From Streptococcus sp. Marseille-Q5986 (lineage in GTDB: Bacteria > Bacillota > Bacilli > Lactobacillales > Streptococcaceae): a DNA stretch of 64,000 nt. This document shows positions 48,868-57,830 of the stretch, piece by piece. The notes beneath the pieces are model-generated. The model was not told the DNA's origin and searched no databases. It saw nothing but the letters and a program-made list of their open reading frames with translations. The stretch is from the NCBI RefSeq assembly GCF_946902915.1, contig NZ_CAMPPY010000001.1, positions 248,001 through 312,000 on the forward strand, in the 5' to 3' direction. The translations under genes were made by a program, and so were the position numbers. Position 1 is the stretch's first letter. The number at the start of each line of letters is the position of its first letter.

Positions 48868-49310
48868 ATGAAATTCTATTCTTATGGCTATGTACTCAGC
48901 CAAATGGCATCATGATTGGTTTAGGGATTGTCCTATTAGCTGTGACAGTTTTTTTTGCTTTTAAGGCATACCATGATAAAAAGGGGACCAAATTTCGTGA
49001 GTTGGTCATGATTTCAGCTCTGACCTTATTAGCTCTCCTTTTGGTCAGCATCACGATTTATCAAAACAATCAAGTTTCTAATAATAAATTTCAAGCTTCA
49101 CTTCATTTCATCGAGGTTGTTTCCAAAGATTTGGGAGTGGATAAATCAGAAGTTTGCGTCAATACTTCAGCTGCCACTGATGGAGCGCTTGTCAAGGCAG
49201 GTTCAGATTTCTACCGTGCTATAAACGGAAGTGACCCAGACAAGTATCTTTTAGAGAAATTAGAATTTCATCAAACAGACGCTATTGAATTGGTGGAGGT
49301 AAACAAGTAA
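48868..49310 (+). pseudogene. DUF3290 membrane protein gene with a frameshifted start
   Basis: Two helices (about 20-38 and 50-68) and a C-terminal soluble domain mark a DUF3290 protein, the usual partner of DUF421 proteins. The RBS AGGGGAG (48851-48857) serves ATG 48868, which reads MKFYSYGYVLSQMAS and stops. The main frame (NGIMIGLGIVLLAVTVFF onward) is offset by one base. One extra A in CCAAATGG (about 48900-48905) would join them as YVLSQNGIMIGLG. A GTG at 48858 is in the main frame but abuts the RBS, so it is a poor start. Probably a recent inactivating indel. Confidence 0.65.
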
Positions 49311-49321
49311 TACTCAACTAC

Positions 49322-49942
49322 ATGGAAATTTTAATCAAATTGGTCTTGGGCCTCTTCTCGCTGGTTTTTGTGATCAATGTGACAGGAAAGGGGAACCTAG
49401 CACCTAACTCTGCGACAGACCAAATTCAGAACTATGTTCTCGGTGGTATCATCGGTGGGGTGATTTACAATAGTTCAATCAGTATTCTGCAATACGCAGT
49501 GATTTTGATGATGTGGACGATTTTGGTCTTGACCCTCAAATGGCTCAACAACAATGTTCGTTTTGTCAAACGCTTGATTGATGGAAAACCGACTCTCCTG
49601 ATCAAAAATGGGCAGATTGACCCAGAAGCCTGTCGTTCAGTTGGCTTGTCTGCAGCGGATGTAGCCCTCAAACTACGTAGCCAAGGGATTTTCCAGATGA
49701 AACAAGTCAAACGAGCAGTGCAGGAGCAAAATGGCCAACTCATTGTGGTCCAAATGGGAGATGAAAATCCTAAGTATCCAGTTGTGACTGACGGTGTGAT
49801 CCAAGTGGACGTCTTGGAATCGATTGGTCGTAGCGAAGAGTGGTTGCTTGATAACCTCAACAAGCAAGGACATGACAATGTAGCCAATATCTTTATCGCT
49901 GAGTATGACAAGGGTGCCGTTACAGTCGTAACCTATGAATAA
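49322..49942 (+). CDS. DUF421 (YetF-like) membrane protein
   Basis: 206 residues, with three N-terminal transmembrane helices and a C-terminal soluble DUF421 domain (about 85-200) containing GKPTLLIKNGQIDPEACRSV and LRSQGIFQMKQVKRAVQEQN. Members are found in sporulating and non-sporulating Firmicutes. A few affect spore germination or stress, but most are uncharacterised. Starts 11 bases after the DUF3290 gene and probably forms a complex with it. Confidence 0.86.
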   Translation: MEILIKLVLGLFSLVFVINVTGKGNLAPNSATDQIQNYVLGGIIGGVIYNSSISILQYAVILMMWTILVLTLKWLNNNVRFVKRLIDGKPTLLIKNGQIDPEACRSVGLSAADVALKLRSQGIFQMKQVKRAVQEQNGQLIVVQMGDENPKYPVVTDGVIQVDVLESIGRSEEWLLDNLNKQGHDNVANIFIAEYDKGAVTVVTYE

Positions 49943-49960
49943 GAAAAACCTGGGGTCTTG

Positions 49961-50063
49961 TACTCTTCAAAAATCAAATTCAAACTGCGTCAACGTCGCC
50001 TTGCCGTACTCGAGTACAGCCTGCGGCTAGTTTCCTAGTTTGCTCTTTGATTTTCATTGAGTA
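49961..50063. repeat. RUP-type extragenic repeat
   Basis: A 103-bp unit beginning TACTCTTCAAAAATC and ending GATTTTCATTGAGTA, with CGTCGCCTTGCC and CTGCGGCTAGTTTCC inside. These are hallmarks of the pneumococcal RUP element (about 107 bp, thought to be mobilised by IS630-Spn1), flanked by TA. Confidence 0.75.
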
Positions 50064-50102
50064 TTGGCCTCAGGTTTCCATTTACAATCAGAAAGGGATT
50101 TT

Positions 50103-51848
50103 ATGTCCATTATTAAAAAACTTTGGTGGTTTTTCAAGTTAGAAAAACGCCGTTATCTAGTCGGGATTGTGGCTCTGGTATTGGTTTCCGTCCTCAATCT
50201 CATTCCACCTATGGTCATGGGGCGGGTCATTGATGCCATCACATCGGGGCAATTAACCCAGCAGGACCTCCTTCTTGACCTATTTTACCTGCTGCTTGCA
50301 GCCTTTGGAATGTACTATCTGCGCTATGTGTGGCGTATGTATATTCTTGGGACTTCCTACCGTCTGGGGCAGATTATGCGCTCTCGCTTGTTTGAGCATT
50401 TCACAAAAATGTCTCCAGCCTTTTATCAAACCTATCGGACGGGGGACCTGATGGCACACGCAACCAACGATATCAATGCCTTGACTCGTCTAGCAGGTGG
50501 CGGTGTTATGTCTGCGGTGGATGCTTCTATCACGGCTTTAGTGACCTTGCTGACCATGCTCTTTAGCATTTCATGGCAGATGACTCTGGTTGCTATTTTG
50601 CCCCTGCCTTTTATGGCTTATGCCACCAGTCGTTTAGGGAGAAAGACTCATAAGGCCTTTGGCGAATCCCAAGCTGCCTTTTCCGAACTCAATAACAAGG
50701 TGCAGGAGTCTGTATCAGGTATTAAAGTAACCAAATCTTTCGGTTACCAGGCGGACGAGTTGAAGTCCTTTCAGGCAGTCAATGAATTGACCTTCCAAAA
50801 GAACCTCCAAACTATGAAATACGATAGTCTCTTTGACCCTATGGTTCTCTTATTTGTTGGTTCCTCCTATGTTTTAACGCTCTTGGTAGGCTCCTTGATG
50901 GTTCAGGAAGGGCAGATTACCGTTGGGAATCTAGTAACCTTTATCAGCTACTTGGATATGCTGGTTTGGCCTCTTATGGCCATCGGCTTCCTCTTTAATA
51001 TCACTCAGCGAGGGAAGGTTTCTTACCAGCGGATTGAGGAACTTTTGTCTCAGGAATCACCTGTACAAGACCCTGAGTTTCCTCTAGACAGTATTGAAAA
51101 TGGGCGCTTAGAGTACGATATTGACAGCTTTGCCTTTGAAAATGAGGAAACACTGACAAATATTCACTTTAGTTTGGAAAAAGGGCAAACTCTGGGCTTG
51201 GTCGGGCAGACAGGCTCTGGAAAAACGTCCTTGATTAAACTCCTCTTGCGTGAATACGATGTGGATAAGGGTGCCATTTACCTAAACGGCCACGATATTC
51301 GTGACTATCGTCTGACAGACCTTCGCAGTCTCATGGGCTATGTTCCTCAGGACCAGTTTCTCTTTGCGACTTCGATTTTAGACAATATCCGCTTTGCTAA
51401 TCCTAATTTACCACTTTCAGCGGTCGAGGAAGCGACTAAGCTAGCCCAAGTTTACCAAGACATTGTAGCCATGCCTCAGGGATTTGATACGTTGATTGGT
51501 GAAAAGGGAGTCAGTCTTTCTGGAGGTCAAAAGCAGCGTCTGGCCATGAGTCGGGCTATGATTTTAGACCCTGATATCTTGATTTTGGATGATTCTTTGT
51601 CGGCCGTGGATGCCAAGACGGAGTATGCGATTATCGACAACCTCAAGGAGACGCGAAATGACAAGACAACCATTATCACGGCTCATCGCCTCAGTGCGGT
51701 TGTCCATGCAGATTTGATTTTAGTCCTGCAAAATGGCCAAATCATCGAACGAGGCAGGCATGAAGACTTGCTAGCTTTGGATGGCTGGTATGCCCAAACC
51801 TACCAGTCTCAGCAGTTGGAAATGAAAGGAGAAGAAGATGCAGAATAA
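50103..51848 (+). CDS. ABC exporter half (degenerate ATPase site subunit)
   Basis: 581-residue fused TMD-NBD subunit starting at ATG 50103 (RBS AAAGGGA). Six transmembrane helices are followed by an ATPase domain with Walker A GQTGSGKTSLIK and canonical signature SLSGGQKQR. The Walker B end is LILDDSLSAVD, with Asp in place of the catalytic Glu. This is the degenerate half of a heterodimeric multidrug-type exporter. Overlaps the next gene by 11 bases, and the two proteins surely pair. Confidence 0.92.
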   Translation: MSIIKKLWWFFKLEKRRYLVGIVALVLVSVLNLIPPMVMGRVIDAITSGQLTQQDLLLDLFYLLLAAFGMYYLRYVWRMYILGTSYRLGQIMRSRLFEHFTKMSPAFYQTYRTGDLMAHATNDINALTRLAGGGVMSAVDASITALVTLLTMLFSISWQMTLVAILPLPFMAYATSRLGRKTHKAFGESQAAFSELNNKVQESVSGIKVTKSFGYQADELKSFQAVNELTFQKNLQTMKYDSLFDPMVLLFVGSSYVLTLLVGSLMVQEGQITVGNLVTFISYLDMLVWPLMAIGFLFNITQRGKVSYQRIEELLSQESPVQDPEFPLDSIENGRLEYDIDSFAFENEETLTNIHFSLEKGQTLGLVGQTGSGKTSLIKLLLREYDVDKGAIYLNGHDIRDYRLTDLRSLMGYVPQDQFLFATSILDNIRFANPNLPLSAVEEATKLAQVYQDIVAMPQGFDTLIGEKGVSLSGGQKQRLAMSRAMILDPDILILDDSLSAVDAKTEYAIIDNLKETRNDKTTIITAHRLSAVVHADLILVLQNGQIIERGRHEDLLALDGWYAQTYQSQQLEMKGEEDAE

Positions 51849-53580
51849 GAAAGAACAATGGGCTGTATTGAAGCGCTTGATGTCCTATCTCAAGCCTTAC
51901 AGCCTCCTGACCTTTTTAGCACTCAGTTTTCTCCTAGCGACGACGGTCATTAAAAGTGTCATTCCCCTTGTGGCTTCCCACTTTATTGACCAGTATCTCA
52001 GCAACCTCAATCAACTTGCCGTTACCGTTTTGCTGGTCTACTATGGCCTTTATATCCTACAAACTCTGGTCCAGTATGTCGGTAATCTTCTCTTTGCGCG
52101 CGTGTCCTACAGTATTGTTAGGGATATTCGTCGGGATGCCTTTGCTAATATGGAGAAGCTGGGCATGTCTTATTTTGACAAGACGCCAGCAGGCTCTATC
52201 GTCTCTCGTTTGACAAATGACACCGAGACAATCAGTGATATGTTTTCGGGGATTTTATCCAGCTTTATTTCTGCAGTTTTTATCTTTCTGACAACCCTTT
52301 ATACCATGTTGGTGTTGGATTTTCGTTTGACAGCTTTGGTCTTGCTCTTTCTCCCCTTGATTTTCCTTTTGGTCAATCTCTATCGGAAAAAGTCAGTCAA
52401 AATCATCGAAAAAACTAGAAGTCTCTTATCAGATATCAATAGTAAGCTAGCCGAAAACATCGAGGGAATCAGAATAATCCAGGCCTTTAATCAAGAGAAG
52501 CGCCTGCAGTCAGAGTTTGATGAAATCAACCAAGAACACTTGGTCTATGCCAACCGTTCTGTAGCCTTGGATGCCCTCTTTTTGCGCCCTGCCATGAGTT
52601 TGTTGAAACTCCTAGGATATGCAGTTTTAATGGTCTATTTTGGCTATCGAGGACTTTATCTGGGAATAACTGCCGGGACTATGTATGCCTTTATCCAGTA
52701 CATCAATCGTCTCTTTGATCCCTTGATTGAAGTGACGCAAAACTTTTCAACCCTGCAAACGTCTATGGTTTCTGCAGGCCGTGTATTTGCCTTGATTGAC
52801 GAGAGGGCCTATGAGCCTCTTCAAGAAAATGGTCAGACTGAGGTCAAAGAAGGCAACATTCGTTTTGAACATGTGTGTTTCTCATATGATGGGAAGCATC
52901 CGATTCTGGATGACATTTCCTTCTCCGTTAACAAGGGTGAAACCATTGCCTTTGTAGGTCATACAGGTTCAGGGAAATCGTCTATTATCAGTGTCCTCAT
53001 GCGCTTTTATGAATTTCAGTCAGGGCGAGTTCTCTTGGATGATGTGGATATTCGGGAATACAGCCAGGAAGAGCTGAGAAAAAATATCGGTCTAGTCTTG
53101 CAGGATCCCTTCCTCTATCATGGGACCATCAAGTCCAATATCGCCATGTACCAAGAGATCAGTGATGAGCAGGTTCAGGCTGCGGTAGCCTTCGTGGATG
53201 CAGATTCCTTTATTCAGGACCTTCCTCAGGGTTATGATTCCCCTGTTTCTGAGCGTGGTTCGAGCTTCTCTACTGGTCAGCGTCAGCTTCTAGCCTTTGC
53301 TAGAACAGTTGCCAGTCAGCCTAAAATCTTGATTTTGGATGAAGCGACAGCCAATATTGACTCTGAAACAGAAAGTTTAGTTCAAGCTTCTCTGGCGAAG
53401 ATGAGACAGGGACGAACCACCATTGCCATCGCTCACCGCCTTTCTACTATTCAAGATGTCAACTGTATCTACGTATTGGATAAGGGGCGCATTATTGAGA
53501 GTGGAACCCATGAGGAACTCTTGGCTCTGGGAGGAACCTATCACAAGATGTATAGTTTGCAGGCAGGGGCCATGTCCTAA
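51838..53580 (+). CDS. ABC exporter half (catalytic Glu subunit)
   Basis: 580-residue partner of the preceding subunit. Six transmembrane helices, Walker A GHTGSGKSSIISV, Walker B LILDEATANID with the catalytic Glu, but the signature is FSTGQ rather than LSGGQ. Together the pair has one active and one degenerate nucleotide site, as in LmrCD, BmrCD and TM287/288. The substrate is unknown. Followed by a degenerate RUP-like repeat. Confidence 0.92.
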   Translation: MQNKKEQWAVLKRLMSYLKPYSLLTFLALSFLLATTVIKSVIPLVASHFIDQYLSNLNQLAVTVLLVYYGLYILQTLVQYVGNLLFARVSYSIVRDIRRDAFANMEKLGMSYFDKTPAGSIVSRLTNDTETISDMFSGILSSFISAVFIFLTTLYTMLVLDFRLTALVLLFLPLIFLLVNLYRKKSVKIIEKTRSLLSDINSKLAENIEGIRIIQAFNQEKRLQSEFDEINQEHLVYANRSVALDALFLRPAMSLLKLLGYAVLMVYFGYRGLYLGITAGTMYAFIQYINRLFDPLIEVTQNFSTLQTSMVSAGRVFALIDERAYEPLQENGQTEVKEGNIRFEHVCFSYDGKHPILDDISFSVNKGETIAFVGHTGSGKSSIISVLMRFYEFQSGRVLLDDVDIREYSQEELRKNIGLVLQDPFLYHGTIKSNIAMYQEISDEQVQAAVAFVDADSFIQDLPQGYDSPVSERGSSFSTGQRQLLAFARTVASQPKILILDEATANIDSETESLVQASLAKMRQGRTTIAIAHRLSTIQDVNCIYVLDKGRIIESGTHEELLALGGTYHKMYSLQAGAMS

Positions 53581-53656
53581 TACTCTTTGAAAATCTATTA
53601 AAACCAGGTCATCTTTATCTGCAAGCTAAAAGCTGTACTTTGATTTTCATTAAGTA
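53581..53656. repeat. Degenerate RUP-like repeat
   Basis: Starts TACTCTTTGAAAATC and ends TTTGATTTTCATTAAGTA, the outer ends of a RUP, but the middle is short and diverged (76 bp). Confidence 0.55.
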
Positions 53657-53707
53657 TAAGAAGGAAATCCTTCAAATTACAGATTTCTTTCACCGCCTTT
53701 TCTATTT

Positions 53708-53718
53708 TGTGGTATAAT
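53708..53718 (+). promoter_or_regulatory. Extended -10 promoter for the teichoic acid gene pair
   Basis: TGTGGTATAAT matches TNTGNTATAAT, about 45 bases before the sugar transferase ATG. Confidence 0.68.
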
Positions 53719-53762
53719 GAAAAATGTTGACAAATAGTATAAAAAAACAAAGGAGAAACAGC

Positions 53763-54455
53763 ATGCTGAAATGGGAAGACTTGCCCGTGGAAATGAAATC
53801 AAGCGAGGTTGAGTCTTACTACCAGCTTGTCTCTAAAAGGAAAGGTTCACTGATTTTCAAGCGTTGTTTGGACTGGATTCTGGCCTTGGTCTTGCTAATT
53901 TTGACTTCCCCAGTATTTCTGATCTTGGGTATTTGGATTAAGTTGGATAGCAAGGGACCAGTGATTTATAAGCAAGAGCGCGTGACCCAGTATAATCGAC
54001 CTTTCAAGATTTGGAAGTTCCGTACCATGGTGACGGATGCGGATAAAAAAGGCAGTCTGGTGACTTCTGCTAACGATAGTCGCATTACTAAGGTTGGCAA
54101 TTTCATCCGCCGTGTCCGTTTGGACGAACTGCCTCAGTTGGTTAATGTCCTTAAAGGTGAGATGTCCTTTGTTGGTACACGACCTGAAGTGCCACGCTAC
54201 ACAGAGCAGTATAGCCCTGAAATGATGGCAACCTTGCTTTTGCCAGCAGGGATTACCTCTCCAGCCAGCATCAACTACAAGGATGAGGACACTATCATCA
54301 GTCAAATGACGGAGAAAGGTCTGTCGGTTGACCAAGCCTATGTCGAACACGTCCTTCCTGAAAAGATGCGCTATAACCTCGCCTATCTACGAGAGTTTAG
54401 TTTCCTTGGAGATATCAAAATCATGTTTCAAACCGTGTTTGAAGTGCTAAAATAA
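53763..54455 (+). CDS. Undecaprenyl-phosphate sugar phosphotransferase (teichoic acid)
   Basis: Monotopic phosphoglycosyl transferase of 230 residues (PglC/WcaJ C-terminal type). Re-entrant membrane helix CLDWILALVLLILTSPVFLI is followed by the catalytic Asp-Glu pair in RRVRLDELPQLVNVLKGEMS and by FVGTRPEVPRY. ATG 53763 has AAAGGAG. Together with the next gene it matches the pair recalled as spr1655/spr1654 in strain R6, proposed to load the AATGal phosphosugar onto the lipid carrier as the first step of pneumococcal teichoic acid repeats. Confidence 0.85.
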   Translation: MLKWEDLPVEMKSSEVESYYQLVSKRKGSLIFKRCLDWILALVLLILTSPVFLILGIWIKLDSKGPVIYKQERVTQYNRPFKIWKFRTMVTDADKKGSLVTSANDSRITKVGNFIRRVRLDELPQLVNVLKGEMSFVGTRPEVPRYTEQYSPEMMATLLLPAGITSPASINYKDEDTIISQMTEKGLSVDQAYVEHVLPEKMRYNLAYLREFSFLGDIKIMFQTVFEVLK

Positions 54456-54497
54456 AGTAGTCATGAGAGAATGAGTACAGATAAAAGGAGTAAATCA

Positions 54498-55727
54498 ATG
54501 CCAAATTACAATATTCCATTTTCACCACCCGATATTACAGAAGCAGAAATTGCTGAAGTAGCAGACACTCTGCGTTCTGGTTGGATCACAACAGGTCCGA
54601 AGACAAAAGAACTAGAGCGTCGCTTGTCTCAATATACACAGACACCTAAGACTGTCTGCCTTAACTCTGCGACTGCCGCTCTTGAGTTGATCTTGCGCGT
54701 CTTGGAAGTTGGACCTGGTGATGAAGTCATCGTTCCAGCCATGACTTATACAGCTTCATGTAGTGTTATCACTCACGTAGGGGCAACCCCTGTCATGGTG
54801 GATATCCAAGCAGATACTTTTGAGATGGATTATGACCTGCTGGAGCAAGCTATCACTGAAAAAACTAAGGTGATCATCCCAGTAGAGCTCGCGGGGATTG
54901 TTTGCGATTATGATCGTTTGTTCCAAGTTGCGGAGAAGAAATGTGACCTCTTTACAGCTGCAAGCAAGTGGCAAAAAGCCTTTAACCGTATCGTGATTGT
55001 TTCTGATAGTGCCCATGCTTTGGGATCAACATATAAAGGACAACCTGCTGGTTCTATCGCTGACTTTACTTCCTTCTCATTCCACGCAGTTAAGAACTTT
55101 ACGACTGCTGAGGGTGGAAGTGCGACTTGGAAGGCCAATCCAGCGATTGATGACGAAGAAATGTACAAGGAATTCCAAATCCTTTCCCTTCACGGGCAAA
55201 CTAAGGATGCTCTTGCTAAGATGCAACTGGGGTCATGGGAATACGATATCGTTACACCAGCCTACAAGTGTAACATGACAGATATCATGGCGTCACTTGG
55301 TTTGGTACAATTGGACCGTTACCAAAGTTTGCTTGGCCGTCGTAAGGATATCGTGGATCGCTATGATCGTGGTTTTGCAGGTTCTCGTATCCATCCATTG
55401 GCACACAAGACTGAAACTGTCGAATCTTCACGCCACCTCTACATCACCCATGTAGAAGGAGTGAGCCTAGAAGAACGCAACATTATCATCCAAGAATTGG
55501 CCAAAGCAGGAATTGCAAGTAATGTCCACTACAAACCGCTTCCTCTCTTGACAGCCTATAAGAATCTTGGTTTTGATATGGCAGATTATCCAAGAGCCTA
55601 TGCCTTCTTTGAAAATGAAATTACGCTTCCACTTCATACTAAACTAAGCGATGAAGAAGTAGACTATATCATTGAGACTTTCAAAACAGTTTCTGAAAAA
55701 GTGCTAACTTTATCAAAAAAATCGTAA
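54498..55727 (+). CDS. DegT/DnrJ/EryC1-type sugar aminotransferase (AATGal synthesis)
   Basis: 409-residue PLP enzyme that aminates UDP-4-keto-6-deoxy sugars. Typical blocks are RSGWITTGPKTKELER near the N-terminus, DSAHALGSTYKG, and PLP lysine K199 in FHAVKNFTTAEGG. C-terminal SRHLYITH and ASNVHYKPLPLL are also family features. ATG 54498 follows AAAGGAG. It probably makes UDP-AATGal for the sugar transferase encoded just upstream. Confidence 0.86.
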   Translation: MPNYNIPFSPPDITEAEIAEVADTLRSGWITTGPKTKELERRLSQYTQTPKTVCLNSATAALELILRVLEVGPGDEVIVPAMTYTASCSVITHVGATPVMVDIQADTFEMDYDLLEQAITEKTKVIIPVELAGIVCDYDRLFQVAEKKCDLFTAASKWQKAFNRIVIVSDSAHALGSTYKGQPAGSIADFTSFSFHAVKNFTTAEGGSATWKANPAIDDEEMYKEFQILSLHGQTKDALAKMQLGSWEYDIVTPAYKCNMTDIMASLGLVQLDRYQSLLGRRKDIVDRYDRGFAGSRIHPLAHKTETVESSRHLYITHVEGVSLEERNIIIQELAKAGIASNVHYKPLPLLTAYKNLGFDMADYPRAYAFFENEITLPLHTKLSDEEVDYIIETFKTVSEKVLTLSKKS

Positions 55728-55734
55728 AAAAGTC

Positions 55735-55763
55735 TTGACAAAGAAAAAACAAAGTATTAAAAT
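55735..55763 (+). promoter_or_regulatory. Promoter of the T-box/trp region
   Basis: Perfect TTGACA at 55735, a 17-bp spacer and TAAAAT at 55758, placing the start near 55770 just before T-box 1. Confidence 0.78.
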
Positions 55764-55769
55764 AAGTTC

Positions 55770-56021
55770 AACAAATCAGAAAAGTAACTATTTTTGATCT
55801 TCAGGGAGCCTGTGGTCATTGTGAACAGGTGGTTGGAAGTAGTGAAAGTGGGCTGATTTTAAAAATGAATTTGAAACAATGAAAATTCGGTGCGCACACC
55901 TTACAGTGCAACTTGTTGTTAGACAAGGCAGAGATGTAAAGGGATAGTCCCTTTATAATTGAGGTGGCACCGCGTTACCAACGCCCTCACACGGAAATCG
56001 ATTCCGTGTGTGGGCTTTTTT
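55770..56021 (+). ncRNA. T-box riboswitch 1 (tryptophan)
   Basis: Lower stem I is AAATCAG (55773-55779) pairing with CTGATTT (55853-55859). AGTA (55783-55786) faces the specifier loop, where UGG (Trp, 55849-55851) plus a purine sits just before the closing stem. The T-box core GAGGTGGCACCGCG (55961-55974) has UGGC, matching the G73 discriminator of tRNA-Trp. The terminator has a 14-bp arm pair at 55983-55996 / 56002-56015 followed by T6. Uncharged tRNA-Trp would prevent termination. Confidence 0.88.
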
Positions 56022-56041
56022 CGTAACATGATAGCGATAGA

Positions 56042-56176
56042 AAGTTGAAAGATTCGAACTATCAAGGAAAGAAGCTAGTAAAGGTGTATCGAAATAAAAA
56101 TCTCATCATCAATGTCTCTGGTCGTGGAGATAAGGACGTAGCTGCAATTGCAGACTACCTAGAAGCTAAAAAATAA
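56042..56176 (+). pseudogene. 3' remnant of a trpB-like gene
   Basis: A frame without a start codon ends [20 protein letters not shown] plus EAKK and a stop at 56174-56176. This is the conserved C-terminus of tryptophan synthase beta (compare [20 protein letters not shown] in the intact trpB downstream). The similarity begins at about 56093; upstream sequence looks random. It marks a lost gene that was under T-box 1. Confidence 0.82.
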
Positions 56177-56423
56177 TAGATGGAAAAATTACAGTACTTT
56201 CTTTCCCAGAGAGCTTGTGGTTGCTGGAAACAAGCAGAGAAAGCTGTAAGGTTGGGTCCATCTGAAACAAGAGAAAAAAACATAATTCTCAAGGGAGTGC
56301 CCTTTATCGCACAGCCTGTTACAGGAGGTTTTTGAGACAGGAATGAGAGATAGGAGAAATCCTATAATTGAGGTGGCACCGCGAATTTCGTCCCACGCAA
56401 GTTATTTTGCGTGGGGATTTTTC
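56177..56423 (+). ncRNA. T-box riboswitch 2 (tryptophan), leader of trpEGDCFBA
   Basis: Lower stem I is GATGGA (56179-56184) with TCCATC (56257-56262). AGTA is at 56193-56196, and specifier UGG (56253-56255) plus G lies just before the closing strand. The T-box core AGGTGGCACCGCG (56371-56383) also has UGGC for tRNA-Trp. The terminator is TCCCACGCAA / TTGCGTGGGGA with a T5 tail (to 56423). No separate promoter is obvious, so it may depend on read-through from T-box 1. Confidence 0.88.
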
Positions 56424-56468
56424 ATACAGTCGCTACGAACTAGAATTAGAACTGAAAGGGAAATTACA

Positions 56469-57830
56469 ATGGAACGAATTATTCATGGAGATGTCTTATC
56501 ACCAATCTTGGCTTATATGCGCCTAAAGGGGCAACACAAGGTTATCTTAGAGAGTATTCCGAGAGACAAGGAAACCGCTCGTTTTTCTATCTTAGCTTAT
56601 AATCCAGTTTTTGAGATTAAGTTTGAAAATGGAGTTCTCTATCAAAATGGCCAAGTTATTGATCGGGATCCCTTGGATTTTCTTTATGAAGTGACTCATA
56701 AGAGCCAGCACCACTCAGACCTACCTTTTGGTGGTGGAGCCATTGGTTTTGTTGGTTACGATATGATTTCGCTTTATGAAGAAATTGGTCAAATTCCTGA
56801 AGATACAATTGGAACGCCAGACATGCATTTCTTTGTCTATGAGAGTTACATGGTCTTTGACCACAAGAAGGAGAAAATCCATGTCATCGAGGATGCTCTC
56901 TATAGTGAGCGTAGTCAAGAAGACTTGGAAGAAGCCTTGAACCAAGTGCTTGAGGAATTACGCATTCCTGCTCCAAATGAATTTGAAGACTTGGATTTAT
57001 CACCACTTGACTTCAAACCCCATATCGCTCCTCAGAAGTTTGAGGAAATGGTAGAAACCGCTCGTGACTTGATTCGTAACGGGGATATGTTTCAATGTGT
57101 GCTTAGTCAGCGCTTCTCAGCAGAAGTTACTGGAAATCCATTTGACTTCTACAGAAATCTCCGTGTGACTAATCCATCTAATTACCTCTATTTCTATGAT
57201 TTTGGGGATTATCAAATCATCGGAGCTAGTCCAGAAAGTTTGGTTTCTGTCAAAAATGGCATCGTGACAACCAATCCGATTGCAGGGACACGACCAAGAG
57301 GAGCTACTGATGAAGAAGACAAGGCTTTGGCGACAGACCTCCTCTCTGATGAGAAGGAAACAGCAGAGCATCGAATGTTAGTAGACTTGGGTCGTAATGA
57401 TATTGGTCGCATCTCTGAAACGGCTAGTGTCCAAGTCACCAAGTATATGGAAGTGGAGCTCTTCCGCTATGTCATGCATTTGACCAGTGTGGTCAAGGGA
57501 CATTTGATTCCAGAACTCACTGCTATGGATGCCTTGAAAGCAACACTTCCTGCTGGAACCGTTTCTGGAGCACCAAAGATTCGAGCGATGAGACGCATCT
57601 ATGAACTGGAAACAGAAAAACGTGGCGTATACGCAGGAGCAATCGGCTACTTGTCTGCAACGGGTGATATGGATTTGGCCATCGCCATCCGAACTATGAT
57701 TCTCAAAAATCAAACAGCCTATGTGCAGGCTGGGGCAGGGATTGTCTACGACTCTATCGCCCAAAACGAATACCAAGAAACCATTAACAAAGCTAAATCT
57801 ATGACTAGAATTGGAGAACTAAGACCATGA
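56469..57830 (+). CDS. trpE: Anthranilate synthase component I
   Basis: Converts chorismate to anthranilate with ammonia from TrpG. 453 residues from ATG 56469 (RBS AAAGGGA). The tryptophan feedback site LES is in KVILESIPRDKETARFS. Chorismate-binding blocks include GDMFQCVLSQRFSAEV, IAGTRPRGATDEED, DLGRNDIGRI and LPAGTVSGAPKIRAM. Heads the operon and its stop overlaps trpG (ATGA). Controlled by the Trp T-box. Confidence 0.97.
   Translation: MERIIHGDVLSPILAYMRLKGQHKVILESIPRDKETARFSILAYNPVFEIKFENGVLYQNGQVIDRDPLDFLYEVTHKSQHHSDLPFGGGAIGFVGYDMISLYEEIGQIPEDTIGTPDMHFFVYESYMVFDHKKEKIHVIEDALYSERSQEDLEEALNQVLEELRIPAPNEFEDLDLSPLDFKPHIAPQKFEEMVETARDLIRNGDMFQCVLSQRFSAEVTGNPFDFYRNLRVTNPSNYLYFYDFGDYQIIGASPESLVSVKNGIVTTNPIAGTRPRGATDEEDKALATDLLSDEKETAEHRMLVDLGRNDIGRISETASVQVTKYMEVELFRYVMHLTSVVKGHLIPELTAMDALKATLPAGTVSGAPKIRAMRRIYELETEKRGVYAGAIGYLSATGDMDLAIAIRTMILKNQTAYVQAGAGIVYDSIAQNEYQETINKAKSMTRIGELRP

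Noticed and set aside
55770..56021. T-box 1 as a phenylalanine or serine leader
   Set aside because: TTT occurs nearby, but the lower stem pairs so that UGG lies in the specifier loop. UGGC requires G73, which excludes Phe; Ser has G73 but not this codon.
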